Positions 34,964-43,321 of a stretch of DNA of 64,000 nt are shown piece after piece. The stretch covers positions 2,790,001 to 2,854,000 of the forward strand of contig NZ_OY726395.1 in NCBI RefSeq assembly GCF_963378085.1, read 5' to 3'. The notes under the pieces were generated by a model. The model saw only the letters and a program-made list of their open reading frames with translations, was not told the DNA's origin and did no database searches. Position 1 is the stretch's first letter. The number at the start of each line of letters is the position of its first letter. Made by a program: the position numbers and the translations under genes. The stretch comes from Mycolicibacterium sp. MU0050 (lineage in GTDB: Bacteria > Actinomycetota > Actinomycetes > Mycobacteriales > Mycobacteriaceae).

Positions 34964-35574
34964 ACTCCCTTGTCAGTAGTCGGGGACGTCATGCCGTAGA
35001 GGAGCCGGTCTGCGAACGACTCGGCGATCTTCTCGATCTTCAACGGCCCCTCGGGGTCGAACCAGAACGCGGTGAAGTTACATGCGCCGAGGATGGCGAG
35101 GGCGTCCAGATGTGCGTCGCCAGAACGGAATTCACCCGTGGCCATGCCCGCCTTGATGACCTGTTCGAAGTCGGTCCGAAACTGGTTGCGGCCCTTGCCG
35201 ATGGTGACCGCCATCTCGCCGCTGAGATGGCCGTACTCGCGCAGGAACACCGTGCCTTCGGACTGATAGATGCCGGCGGTCTGCACGGTCTCGATGATCA
35301 GTTCCCGCAGTTTCTGGGTCGGTGTGCTGTCCGACTCGACGATCCGCAGGGCGGAGTCGCGCAGCTTGTGGGCAAACCGCTCGTGCAGGGCGTACAGCAG
35401 CACTTCCTTGCTGGCCACGTGGTAGTAGAGGCCGGCCTTGGTCATGCCGGCCTCTTCGGCGATCTGACGCAGCGATGCGTTCGCGAAACCTTCGCGTTCC
35501 ATCACGCGCGCGGCCGCGACGAGGATACGTTCGGGTATCTGCGGCGTTTCGGCGCTGCCGTCGGTGTCGGTCAT
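34960..35574 (-). CDS. TetR family transcriptional regulator (cluster 2)
   Basis: A 204-residue TetR repressor with helix-turn-helix at about residues 34-53 (LRQIAEEAGMTKAGLYYHVASK). It is the first gene of the cluster-2 operon, overlapping the HyuA-like gene by 4 nt, so it controls its own transcript if it binds the palindrome 19 nt upstream of its ATG. The same palindrome lies before the mce operon 9.6 kb away, making this protein a candidate joint regulator of import and catabolism. The ligand is probably a pathway intermediate such as a CoA ester, as in related mycobacterial TetR proteins (inference). Confidence 0.9.
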   Translation of the reverse strand: MTDTDGSAETPQIPERILVAAARVMEREGFANASLRQIAEEAGMTKAGLYYHVASKEVLLYALHERFAHKLRDSALRIVESDSTPTQKLRELIIETVQTAGIYQSEGTVFLREYGHLSGEMAVTIGKGRNQFRTDFEQVIKAGMATGEFRSGDAHLDALAILGACNFTAFWFDPEGPLKIEKIAESFADRLLYGMTSPTTDKGV

Positions 35575-35592
35575 CGTTGTCCCCTTCCGGTT

Positions 35593-35616
35593 ACTTTACC
35601 GGCCGGCCGGTAAAGT
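35593..35616. promoter_or_regulatory. 24-bp perfect palindromic operator before the cluster-2 tetR
   Basis: Arms ACTTTACCGGC (35593-35603) and GCCGGTAAAGT (35606-35616) flank CG; the whole 24 bp is self-complementary. On the minus strand the proximal arm supplies TAAAGT as a likely -10 element, leaving a leader of under 20 nt before ATG 35574. Identical arms occur at 25925-25948 before the mce operon. A TetR-type autoregulatory operator is the natural reading. Confidence 0.82.
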
Positions 35617-35714
35617 GGTGAGGGGAACGTTAACCAGCGGCGGTACCCCTGTCAAGGGCCAGGCGCCGCGATGCGGCCAACGAAGCCGACAAATGTGTTT
35701 CAGGCGTTTGGAAT

Positions 35715-35855
35715 TCAGCGATCGGCGGTGCTCGTGAGCCGAGGCCCGCCCGGCTCACCACGGCGCCGCGGCGATGAGCGCCCGAGCATGGCCGTGATGG
35801 CACCGACGCCGAGCTGCCCGGTGGCGGGGTCGAAGGCACACAGCGAGAAGGTCAC
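35715..35855 (-). pseudogene. Remnant of a DUF1028 (Ntn-hydrolase-like) gene
   Basis: From GTG 35855 the minus strand encodes VTFSLCAFDPATGQLGVGAI, which matches the N-terminus of DUF1028 proteins. Similarity ends after about 25-30 codons and the frame runs into unrelated sequence to a stop at 35715. The rest of the gene is absent. It lies exactly where cluster 2 meets aspS, so it may mark the scar of the insertion or deletion that built this region. The remaining bases between 35617 and 35895 show nothing else recognisable. Confidence 0.5.
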
Positions 35856-35895
35856 GCCAATCCGTATTACCCCGCCGCGGTGCGGCGAAACCCGG

Positions 35896-37707
35896 CTACT
35901 TCTCGGCGGGCTCCGGCTTGGCGTCGATCCCCGACTCCTTGCGCTGTTGGGCGGTGATGGGCGCCGGCGCGTCGGTGAGCGGGTCCACGCCGCCACCGGT
36001 CTTCGGGAACGCGATCACCTCGCGGATCGAGTCCTCGCCGGCCAGCAGCGCGGTGATCCGGTCCCAACCGAAGGCGATACCGCCGTGCGGTGGCGCCCCA
36101 AAGGTGAAGGCGTCCAACAGGAATCCGAACTTGTCCTGGGCCTCAGCGGCGTCGATGCCCATCATCGCGAAGACGCGTTCCTGGACGTCGCGGCGATGGA
36201 TACGGATCGAGCCGCCGCCGATCTCGTTGCCGTTGCAGACGATGTCGTAGGCGTTGGCCAGCGCGGTGCCCGGTTCGGTGTCGAACGTCGCCTCCGACTG
36301 CGGCTGCGGGGCGGTGAACGCGTGGTGCACCGCCGTCCAGGCACCCGAACCGACCGCCACGTCACCGGCCGCGGCCGCGTCGTCGGCCGGCTCGAACAGC
36401 GGCCAGTCCACCACCCAGGCCAGCGCCCACGCGTCCGGGTCGATCAGGTCCAACCGCTTGGCGATCTCGATGCGGGTGGCGCCCAGTAGCGCCCGCGCCG
36501 CCTTGACCGGCCCGGCCGCGAAGAACACACAGTCACCGGGCTTGGCGCCGACGTACGCGGCCAGCCCCTCGCGCTCGGCGTCGGACAGATTCTTGGCGAC
36601 GGGCCCGCCGAGGGTGCCGTCCTCGGCGATCAGCACGTAGGCCAGGCCCTTGTGGCCGCGCTGCTTGGCGAACTCCTGCCACCCGTCGAGGGTGCGACGC
36701 GGCTGCGACGCCCCGCCCGGCATGACCACGGCACCGACATGCGGCGCCTGGAACACCCGGAACGGGGTGTCCTTGAAGTATTCGGTGCAGTCGACCAGCT
36801 CCAGGTCGAACCGCAGATCCGGCTTGTCGCTGCCGTAGCGGCGCATGGCCTCGGCGTGGGTGATGCGCGGCAGCGGGGTCGGCAGGTCGTAGCCGATCAG
36901 GGCCCACAGCGCCTTGAGGATCTCCTCGGACACCGCGATCACGTCGTCGGCCTCCACGAAGCTCATCTCCAGGTCCAGCTGGGTGAACTCGGGCTGGCGA
37001 TCGGCCCGGAAGTCCTCGTCGCGGTAGCAGCGCGCAATCTGGTAGTAGCGCTCCATGCCGGCGACCATTAGCAGCTGCTTGAACAGCTGCGGGCTCTGCG
37101 GCAGCGCGTAGAACGACCCGGGCTGCAGCCGCGCCGGGACCAGGAAGTCGCGGGCGCCCTCGGGCGTGGAACGGGTCAGCGTCGGCGTCTCGATCTCGAC
37201 GAAGTCGTGCTGCTCGAGCACCGCACGGGCGGCGGCATTGACCTTGGAGCGCAGGCGAAGCGCGCGGCCGGGGCCCTCGCGGCGCAGGTCCAGGTAGCGG
37301 TAGCGCAGCCGCGCCTCCTCGCCGGCCGTCTCGTCGAGCTGGAACGGCAGCGGCGCGCTCTCGGACAGCACGGTCAGCGACGACGCGTTGACCTCGATCT
37401 CGCCGGTCGCGATCTCGGCGTTGGTGTTGCCCTCGGGCCGGACCTCGACCACCCCGGTGACCGCCACGCAGAATTCCGCGCGCAGTCGGTGCGCCTGGCT
37501 GAGCACCTCGGCGTCGCGGAACACCACCTGCGACACGCTGGGCCCGCTTCCCGCGTCGCTGCGCTCCTGCCCTCCGGTGCCGCCATCACGTAAATCGATG
37601 AAGATCACGCCGCCGTGATCGCGGCGACGCGCGACCCACCCGGCCAGCGTGACCGTCTGCCCGGCGTCGGAGGCACGCAACGAGCCGGCGGTGTGGGAGC
37701 GCAGCAC
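35896..37707 (-). CDS. aspS: Aspartyl-tRNA synthetase (probably non-discriminating Asp/Asn type)
   Basis: A 603-residue class II synthetase charging tRNA with aspartate. It has an N-terminal OB fold, YRYLDLRR, motif 2 region [19 protein letters not shown], a bacterial insertion domain (GAD-like), and motif 3 GIAFGWDRI near residue 545. The tail [21 protein letters not shown] is typical of mycobacterial AspRS. GTG 37707 has GGAG a few bases upstream. Odd feature: between DLRD and VSQVVFRD (about residues 45-59) there is an extra Gly/Ser-rich stretch of about 15 residues not expected in the OB fold. Core gene; it marks the return to conserved chromosome. Confidence 0.97.
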   Translation of the reverse strand: MLRSHTAGSLRASDAGQTVTLAGWVARRRDHGGVIFIDLRDGGTGGQERSDAGSGPSVSQVVFRDAEVLSQAHRLRAEFCVAVTGVVEVRPEGNTNAEIATGEIEVNASSLTVLSESAPLPFQLDETAGEEARLRYRYLDLRREGPGRALRLRSKVNAAARAVLEQHDFVEIETPTLTRSTPEGARDFLVPARLQPGSFYALPQSPQLFKQLLMVAGMERYYQIARCYRDEDFRADRQPEFTQLDLEMSFVEADDVIAVSEEILKALWALIGYDLPTPLPRITHAEAMRRYGSDKPDLRFDLELVDCTEYFKDTPFRVFQAPHVGAVVMPGGASQPRRTLDGWQEFAKQRGHKGLAYVLIAEDGTLGGPVAKNLSDAEREGLAAYVGAKPGDCVFFAAGPVKAARALLGATRIEIAKRLDLIDPDAWALAWVVDWPLFEPADDAAAAGDVAVGSGAWTAVHHAFTAPQPQSEATFDTEPGTALANAYDIVCNGNEIGGGSIRIHRRDVQERVFAMMGIDAAEAQDKFGFLLDAFTFGAPPHGGIAFGWDRITALLAGEDSIREVIAFPKTGGGVDPLTDAPAPITAQQRKESGIDAKPEPAEK

Positions 37708-37748
37708 TGAGATACTCCTCTTTCAGGGGTATGAGACGAAGGACCAGT

Positions 37749-39977
37749 CTAAGGGGCGGGGTTCGGCGGCTTGACCAGGCGGCCGTCGAGGGCCTCCTGC
37801 AGTTGCGCGCGGGTCAGCCGGCCGCCGAGGAACGCCCTCAGGCGCCCCACCGGCAGGCCCCCCATCATGGCGGCGATGTTGCTCTGACCTGCCGAGGCAC
37901 CGCCGGCCCAGTCCGGCGCGGCGCCCGCCAGTAGCTCCAGCACGCGCTCCAGCGCCGCCGGGTTGTGCGCCACCTCCGCCAGCGTCGACTCCAGCGTCAG
38001 CGGGATCTCGGCGCCCTCGCCGGTCAGTGTCACCGTGGCGCCGGCGCGCAGGTCCCGGCTGGAGGCGCCAACGTCGACGCGGTAGTCGCCGGGTTCGAGG
38101 ACCCAGTCCCCGACCCGGACCTCCCAATAGGCGAGATCGCGCCGCGTCAGCCGCACCTCCAGCTCGGTGGACTCGCCGGCCGCCAGCTCGGCGGCGGCGA
38201 AACCCGCCAGCACGCGCGGTGGCCGGGGCACGGCCGAGTCGGGGACCCCGACGTAGAACTGCGCGACCTCGCGACCGGCCCGCCGGCCGATGTTGGCGAC
38301 GGTGACCCGGGCCGTGATGCCGTCGTCGGTGACAGTCAGCCGCAGATCCCGGTAGTCGAACTCGGTGTAGGACAGGCCGTGGCCGAACGGGAACTGCACG
38401 TCCCGCTCGAGTGCGTCGTACCAGCGGTACCCGACGTAGAGCCCCTCCCCGTGCCGAACCTGACCCGCCGCGCCCGGAAAGTTCAGGTAGCTCGGGACGT
38501 CCTGCAGCCGCAGCGGCACGGTCTCGGCCAGCTTGCCCGACGGGTTGACCGTCCCGAACAGCACGTCGGCGATCGCGGCGCCGCCGCCCTGCCCGCTCAG
38601 GGCGGCGTCGAGCAACGCGGGCGCGGGGACCGTCGCCAGCCGCACCACCCCGCCGTGGGACAACACCACGGCGGTGCGCGGCTGGGCCTCGGTCACCGCC
38701 GCGATCAACTCGAGTTGCGTTGCGGGCAGGTCGATGTCGGCGCGGTCGAAGCCCTCGCTCTCCAGTTCCTCGGCCAGCCCGCAGAAGACCACCGCGGTGT
38801 CCGCGGCCGCGGCGGCGCGCACCGCCGCCGACCGCAGCGCCTCGGCATCGGCACCGTCGTCGTCCGTGTCGAGCCGGTAACCCACCTCGAAGCGGACCGC
38901 TCCGCCGGCCCGCCGGGCGATCTCGTCGAGGGGCACGTCGACCCGGGTCGCGGTCACGTGCGAACTGCCGCCGCCCTGATACCGCGGCGAGCGCGCCAGT
39001 TCCCCGATGACCGCCAGCGAGTCCGTCGGCGCCAGCGGCAGCAGTTCATCGGCGTTGCGCAGCAGGACGATCGAGCGCCGCGCCGCCTCCCGGGCCAACT
39101 CGTGGTGCGCCTCGAGGTCGACCCGAAGTTCGGGCCGCGCGAGCGAGTGGGCGCGGCGGCCCAGGGTCTCGATGCGCTGCGCGGCCCGGCGGACCGCGGC
39201 CTCGGGCAGCGCACCGTCGCCGACGGCGGTCACCAGCTGGGCGTCACCGGCCGTGTCGGGGCCCGGCATGACCAGATCCAGACCGGCGGCCACCGACCGG
39301 ACCCGGTCGTCGACCGCACCCCAGTCGCTGACCACCACCCCCTCGTAGCCCCACTCACCGCGCAGCAATTCGGTGAGCAGCCACGAGTTCTCGGCCGCCC
39401 ACACGCCGTTGATGCGGTTGTAGGAGGTCATCACCGTCCACGGCCGGGCCTCGGTGATCACCCGGTGAAAGGCCGGCAGGTACACCTCGCGCAGGGTGCG
39501 GGTGTCCACCTCGGCGCTGATCCGTATGCGGTCGGTTTCCTGGTTGTTGACCGCAAAGTGTTTGACCGACGCACCGATGCCCTGGTCCTGGATGCCGCGC
39601 ACCCAGGCGCTGCCCAACACCCCGGACAGGTGGGGGTCCTCGGAGTAGTACTCGAAGTTGCGGCCGCCCCGTGGGTCGCGCTTGATGTTGATGCCGGGAC
39701 CGAGCACCACCTGCACGTCCAGCGCGTGGGCCTCGCGGCCGATCGCGGCGGCGACCCGGGCCACCAGGGCGGGATCCCAGCTCTGTGCCAGCGCCACCGC
39801 CGGCGGGAAGCAGGTCGCGGGTTCGGCGTCGTTGATGCCCAGATGGTCGGCGGCCGCGCGTTGCCGCCGCACGCCGTGCGGGCCGTCGGTCAGCGTGATG
39901 GCCGGGACCTCCCCGACCGACTTGGTGGACCAGAAATCGGCGCCGCTGCCCAACGCCGCCCGCGCCGCGAGGTCCAT
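37749..39977 (-). CDS. Glycoside hydrolase family 3 (beta-glucosidase-like)
   Basis: A 742-residue GH3 enzyme with the usual three-part layout. The N-terminal TIM barrel contains the substrate block KHFAVNNQETDR near residue 140 and the nucleophile Asp in VVVSDWGAVDD near 215. The alpha/beta sandwich domain includes SEGFDRADIDLP and the C-terminal fibronectin-III-like domain includes LTVTVANIG-type strands. An extra C-terminal ~80-residue helical tail carries GGLPVGRLRAFLGG. No signal peptide is seen, suggesting an intracellular enzyme acting on imported glycosides. ATG 39977 overlaps the carboxylesterase stop by one base (TGATG), so both are probably co-transcribed. Confidence 0.92.
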   Translation of the reverse strand: MDLAARAALGSGADFWSTKSVGEVPAITLTDGPHGVRRQRAAADHLGINDAEPATCFPPAVALAQSWDPALVARVAAAIGREAHALDVQVVLGPGINIKRDPRGGRNFEYYSEDPHLSGVLGSAWVRGIQDQGIGASVKHFAVNNQETDRIRISAEVDTRTLREVYLPAFHRVITEARPWTVMTSYNRINGVWAAENSWLLTELLRGEWGYEGVVVSDWGAVDDRVRSVAAGLDLVMPGPDTAGDAQLVTAVGDGALPEAAVRRAAQRIETLGRRAHSLARPELRVDLEAHHELAREAARRSIVLLRNADELLPLAPTDSLAVIGELARSPRYQGGGSSHVTATRVDVPLDEIARRAGGAVRFEVGYRLDTDDDGADAEALRSAAVRAAAAADTAVVFCGLAEELESEGFDRADIDLPATQLELIAAVTEAQPRTAVVLSHGGVVRLATVPAPALLDAALSGQGGGAAIADVLFGTVNPSGKLAETVPLRLQDVPSYLNFPGAAGQVRHGEGLYVGYRWYDALERDVQFPFGHGLSYTEFDYRDLRLTVTDDGITARVTVANIGRRAGREVAQFYVGVPDSAVPRPPRVLAGFAAAELAAGESTELEVRLTRRDLAYWEVRVGDWVLEPGDYRVDVGASSRDLRAGATVTLTGEGAEIPLTLESTLAEVAHNPAALERVLELLAGAAPDWAGGASAGQSNIAAMMGGLPVGRLRAFLGGRLTRAQLQEALDGRLVKPPNPAP

Positions 39978-41470
39978 CAGTACAGGCCTTCCCACGCGGT
40001 GCGCCGGACGCGGTCCGGATCGCCGACGGTGATGTCCCTGGTGCTGCGGATGACCCGGGTCGCCCGGCGGGGAGTGTCGTAATGGGGCCAGGGGGCCGGT
40101 TGGCCGCTGGTGGCGAAGTCCAGCCAGGTGCGCTGCATCCGGCGCCCGACCGAGGGCTGCACATGCCGGCCCAACGGGTGCAGTTTGCGGCCGAGGTAGG
40201 AACCGTAGCTGTGCTGGATGTGCACGATCTCGCTGCCGTGGGTGGCGCCGAGCCCCAGGGCCCGCAACGTCCAGGTGGTGTGGTCGAAGCGGTAGACGTA
40301 GGTGTCGGCGTGTTTGCTGTAGGCGTCGGCGAACGCCCACGTCGGGGCCCCGAAGGTGGCGTCGGCGCCGACCGCGATGAGCGCGCGCCGCCGCGGGTAG
40401 CCCGGATAGGCGGCCAACACCCGGTCCTTGGCCCCCGGATCCAGCCGGGCGAAGAAGGTATCGACGTTGGCCCGCGTGGTGGGCAACATCGGCGGCTTGG
40501 ACCAGGCGAACATCGACGCTTCGTTGCTGTTGGTGCCGATGATCAGCGGGACTTCGGCCACCGAACCCGCGCGCGCGGCGCCGATGGGATGTCGGGGCAA
40601 CAGCTCGACGCCGTGGGTCAGCCCGTACGCCAAAGTGGGAGTGGTTGCGACACTGTGCAATTGCTGGGTTCCGGCCGCCCGGCGCAGCGCCTTCTGCGGC
40701 ATTCGCTTGAGTTCACCGGGGCCGACCCCGAGCTCGTGCAGGAACCGGTCGGCCTGCTCGGCGCGGCTGTCGTAATCGGCGATCAACGGCAGCGCGGGAC
40801 TCTGCGCGATCGCCCGCCCGAACAGTCCGGCGGCGGCGGGACTGGCCAGCAGCGCCAACACCGATGTGGCTCCGGCGGATTCGCCGAAGACGGTGACCCG
40901 GTCGGGGTTTCCGCCGAAGGCCGCGATGTTGTCCCGGACCCAGCGCAGCGCGGCGATCTGGTCCCGCAGGCACAGGTTGTCATCGAAACCCTCGCCCAGG
41001 GAACCGAGTTCGAAGCCACCGAACACCCCGATCCGATACGTGATGTTCACCACGACGACGTTGCCGTTGGCGGCCAACCGGGACCCGTTGTAGAGCTGCA
41101 GCTGGCCGGCGCCGTAGACGAAGGCGCCGCCGGGGATCCACACCATCACCGGCAGCGAACCCGAGGTGTCCGGGGACCACACCGTCAGTGTCAGGCAGGC
41201 CTCGTCGCGCACCTTCGGGTCGTCCCGGCCGCCCCCGACGAACGACCGGCCCTGCGGCGGTAGGGGTCCGTGCTCGGTGGCGTCGCGCACGCCGGGCCAG
41301 GGGCGCGGTGGGACGGGCGCGGCGAACCGCCGCTCCCCCAGCGGCTGTTCGGCGTACGGGATGCCCCGCCACACGCCTACCCCGCCGTCGGTGTCGCCGC
41401 GCAGGGCGCCGGCGTCGGTCTGGACCACGCGCGGCGGCGTGGCGACGGTGCCTTTCGGATTGCCGGACAC
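39977..41470 (-). CDS. Type B carboxylesterase/lipase
   Basis: A 497-residue alpha/beta-hydrolase of the carboxylesterase type B family. GIPYAEQPLGERRF lies near residue 35, PVMVWIPGGAFVYG holds the oxyanion-hole glycines, the nucleophile Ser is in FGESAGATS near residue 195, and ATHGSEIVHI supplies the probable catalytic His. GTG 41470 gives a normal start (MSGNPKGTV); the frame remains open upstream but overlaps the divergent metallopeptidase gene. No signal peptide. Linked to the GH3 gene; together they may process esterified glycosides, which is only inference. Confidence 0.9.
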   Translation of the reverse strand: MSGNPKGTVATPPRVVQTDAGALRGDTDGGVGVWRGIPYAEQPLGERRFAAPVPPRPWPGVRDATEHGPLPPQGRSFVGGGRDDPKVRDEACLTLTVWSPDTSGSLPVMVWIPGGAFVYGAGQLQLYNGSRLAANGNVVVVNITYRIGVFGGFELGSLGEGFDDNLCLRDQIAALRWVRDNIAAFGGNPDRVTVFGESAGATSVLALLASPAAAGLFGRAIAQSPALPLIADYDSRAEQADRFLHELGVGPGELKRMPQKALRRAAGTQQLHSVATTPTLAYGLTHGVELLPRHPIGAARAGSVAEVPLIIGTNSNEASMFAWSKPPMLPTTRANVDTFFARLDPGAKDRVLAAYPGYPRRRALIAVGADATFGAPTWAFADAYSKHADTYVYRFDHTTWTLRALGLGATHGSEIVHIQHSYGSYLGRKLHPLGRHVQPSVGRRMQRTWLDFATSGQPAPWPHYDTPRRATRVIRSTRDITVGDPDRVRRTAWEGLY

Positions 41471-41552
41471 ACCCTGAATCGTATGTGCAAAGCTATGTCC
41501 GTTGGGGCCCGGCAAACCGCCGGGGTGCCGGATGCGCGGATGGAGAGTACCC

Positions 41553-42443
41553 ATGACCTTCAGTGAAGGGATGCGGATCGACACCAGCACCACCACCACA
41601 AGCGGCGGTGGCGGGCGGGGCGGCCGCGGGATCGCCATCGGCGGCGGGCTCGGCGGGCTGGTCGTGCTGTTGATCGCGTTGTTCCTGGGCGTCGACCCCG
41701 GTGGCGTGATGAGCCAGCAGGGCCTGGAGACCCAGGGCGTGGAGGCCCCCGGATTCGATGTCAGCCAGTGCCGCACCGGGGCCGACGCCAACAGCATCGT
41801 CGAGTGCCGGGTGATCGCCACCGGCAACTCGCTGGACCACATCTGGGGCCAGCTGCTGCAGGGCTACAGCCGACCCAATCTGCGGCTGTTCACCGGGCAC
41901 GTCGAGACCGGCTGCGGGCCCGCCACCTCCGACGTCGGGCCGTTCTACTGCCCCGCCGACCAGACGGCCTACTTCGACACCGACTTCTTCGAAGTCCTCA
42001 AGACCCAGTTCGGTTCCACCGGCGGCCCGTTGGCCCAGGAGTATGTGGTCGCCCACGAGTACGGCCACCACGTGCAGCATCAGCTGGGCAACCTGGCCCG
42101 GGCGCAGCGCGGCCCCACCGGCGCGGAGAGCAACGCCGTGCGGGCCGAGCTGCAGGCCGACTGCTACGCCGGGGTGTGGGCGCATTACGCGGCCATCACC
42201 AAGCAGCCCGGCACCGACGTCAACTTCCTGGAGCCGTTGACCGACCGCGACATCGCCGACGCGCTGTCGGCCGCCCAGGCCGTCGGCGACGACCGAATCC
42301 AGAAGGCGGCCACCGGCCGGGTCAACCCCGAGTCCTGGACCCACGGGTCCTCGGCGCAGCGGCAGCACTGGTTCACCGTCGGGTATCAGACCGGCGACCC
42401 GAACAAGTGCGACACGTTCAGCGCCGCCAACCTCGACGGTTAG
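41553..42443 (+). CDS. ypfJ: YpfJ-type neutral zinc metallopeptidase (Rv2575-like)
   Basis: A 296-residue membrane-anchored protein. A Gly/Arg-rich start leads to a membrane helix (about residues 27-47), followed by an extracytoplasmic domain with the HEYGHH zinc motif at 168-173 and the downstream ELQADCYAG typical of the family. Two Cys pairs (SQCRTG/VECRV and GCGP/FYCP) may form disulfides. ATG 41553 is preceded by GGAGAG. The gene is convergent with the thioesterase, their stops overlapping by 4 nt. The physiological substrate is unknown. Confidence 0.93.
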   Translation: MTFSEGMRIDTSTTTTSGGGGRGGRGIAIGGGLGGLVVLLIALFLGVDPGGVMSQQGLETQGVEAPGFDVSQCRTGADANSIVECRVIATGNSLDHIWGQLLQGYSRPNLRLFTGHVETGCGPATSDVGPFYCPADQTAYFDTDFFEVLKTQFGSTGGPLAQEYVVAHEYGHHVQHQLGNLARAQRGPTGAESNAVRAELQADCYAGVWAHYAAITKQPGTDVNFLEPLTDRDIADALSAAQAVGDDRIQKAATGRVNPESWTHGSSAQRQHWFTVGYQTGDPNKCDTFSAANLDG

Positions 42444-43321
42444 AGCCGGGACTGCTCCGCGATCGCCGTGTCGGCGGTGCGCAGTGGGCGGATCAGCCCG
42501 TCCTGGGTGAACGACGCCAGCAGGGCCCCCTCTTCGGAGTGGACCGTGCCGCGCACGTAGGACATCCCCGCGCCGACCTGGGTGCTCTCGTGGGAGTAGA
42601 GCAGCCACCCGTCCCATGTCACGGGTTCGTGGAAGCTCACGCTGATCGTCATCGGCGCCGTCGAGACCGTGACGTGGGCCTGGCTGGTCCCGATCCCCTC
42701 GTGCGCCCGCATGGTGGTCGAAATACCAAGGTGGCCGGTGAAGTACGCGATGAGCGCCTTCGCCAGCTCGTCACGCTGCGGGATCGGGTCGTACTTCAAC
42801 CAGGCGTGCAGTTCCGGCGGTCCGACCTCGTCGGGGCTGTTGACGTCGACGACGTCGACGAGACGCACCTGGCGGCCCACCATGGGCATCGTGGCCTCGT
42901 TGGCCTCGGCGGGCGCCTTGACCTCGGGGCGCGGCAGGTGGTGGGTGATGACGTCTGCGGTCGGAACGTCGCACAGCACGGTGATGGTGATGCACCGCTT
43001 GCCGTTCTGCAGCGCCGTGACCACGGCGGTGGCGGTGGACCGTCCTTCCTGCACCACGTCGATGGCCAATTCCACTGGGGCGCCGACCATCACGACTCGG
43101 CTGAACACCGCGTACGCCGACCGCAGCGACTTGCCCGGGAAGCGCTTGGCGACCGCGACGAGGGCCTGCGAGAGCACCTGGGTGCCCTCGACCACCTGCC
43201 GGTCGTCCTCCCCGGCCGGTCCGGTCGGCGCGGCGAACCGGTCGGGTTCGGTCGACTCCACGTCGAAGAGGTCGACGAGCCCCTCGACCGTCCAGACGAT
43301 CTGATTGGATTCCGTTGTCAC
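42440..43321 (-). CDS. tesB: Acyl-CoA thioesterase II-like (TesB, double hotdog)
   Basis: A 293-residue double-hotdog thioesterase that hydrolyses acyl-CoA to free acid and CoA. FPGKSLRSAYAVFSRVVMVGAPVEL belongs to the first hotdog and VTWDGWLLYSHESTQVGAGMSYVRG to the second. GTG 43321 overlaps the stop of the LLM-family gene upstream by 4 nt, so the two are co-transcribed. The much longer open frame continuing upstream overlaps the LLM gene and has no similarity. Likely cytosolic; chain-length preference is unknown. Confidence 0.88.
   Translation of the reverse strand: MTTESNQIVWTVEGLVDLFDVESTEPDRFAAPTGPAGEDDRQVVEGTQVLSQALVAVAKRFPGKSLRSAYAVFSRVVMVGAPVELAIDVVQEGRSTATAVVTALQNGKRCITITVLCDVPTADVITHHLPRPEVKAPAEANEATMPMVGRQVRLVDVVDVNSPDEVGPPELHAWLKYDPIPQRDELAKALIAYFTGHLGISTTMRAHEGIGTSQAHVTVSTAPMTISVSFHEPVTWDGWLLYSHESTQVGAGMSYVRGTVHSEEGALLASFTQDGLIRPLRTADTAIAEQSRL

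Noticed and set aside
35617..35895. An attachment site or tRNA gene at the cluster-2/aspS boundary
   Set aside because: No tRNA-like fold, no direct repeat and no integrase were seen; only a DUF1028 gene fragment.
37965..40082. A 705-codon plus-strand open frame opposite the GH3 gene
   Set aside because: Same shadow pattern; the minus strand has all GH3 hallmarks.
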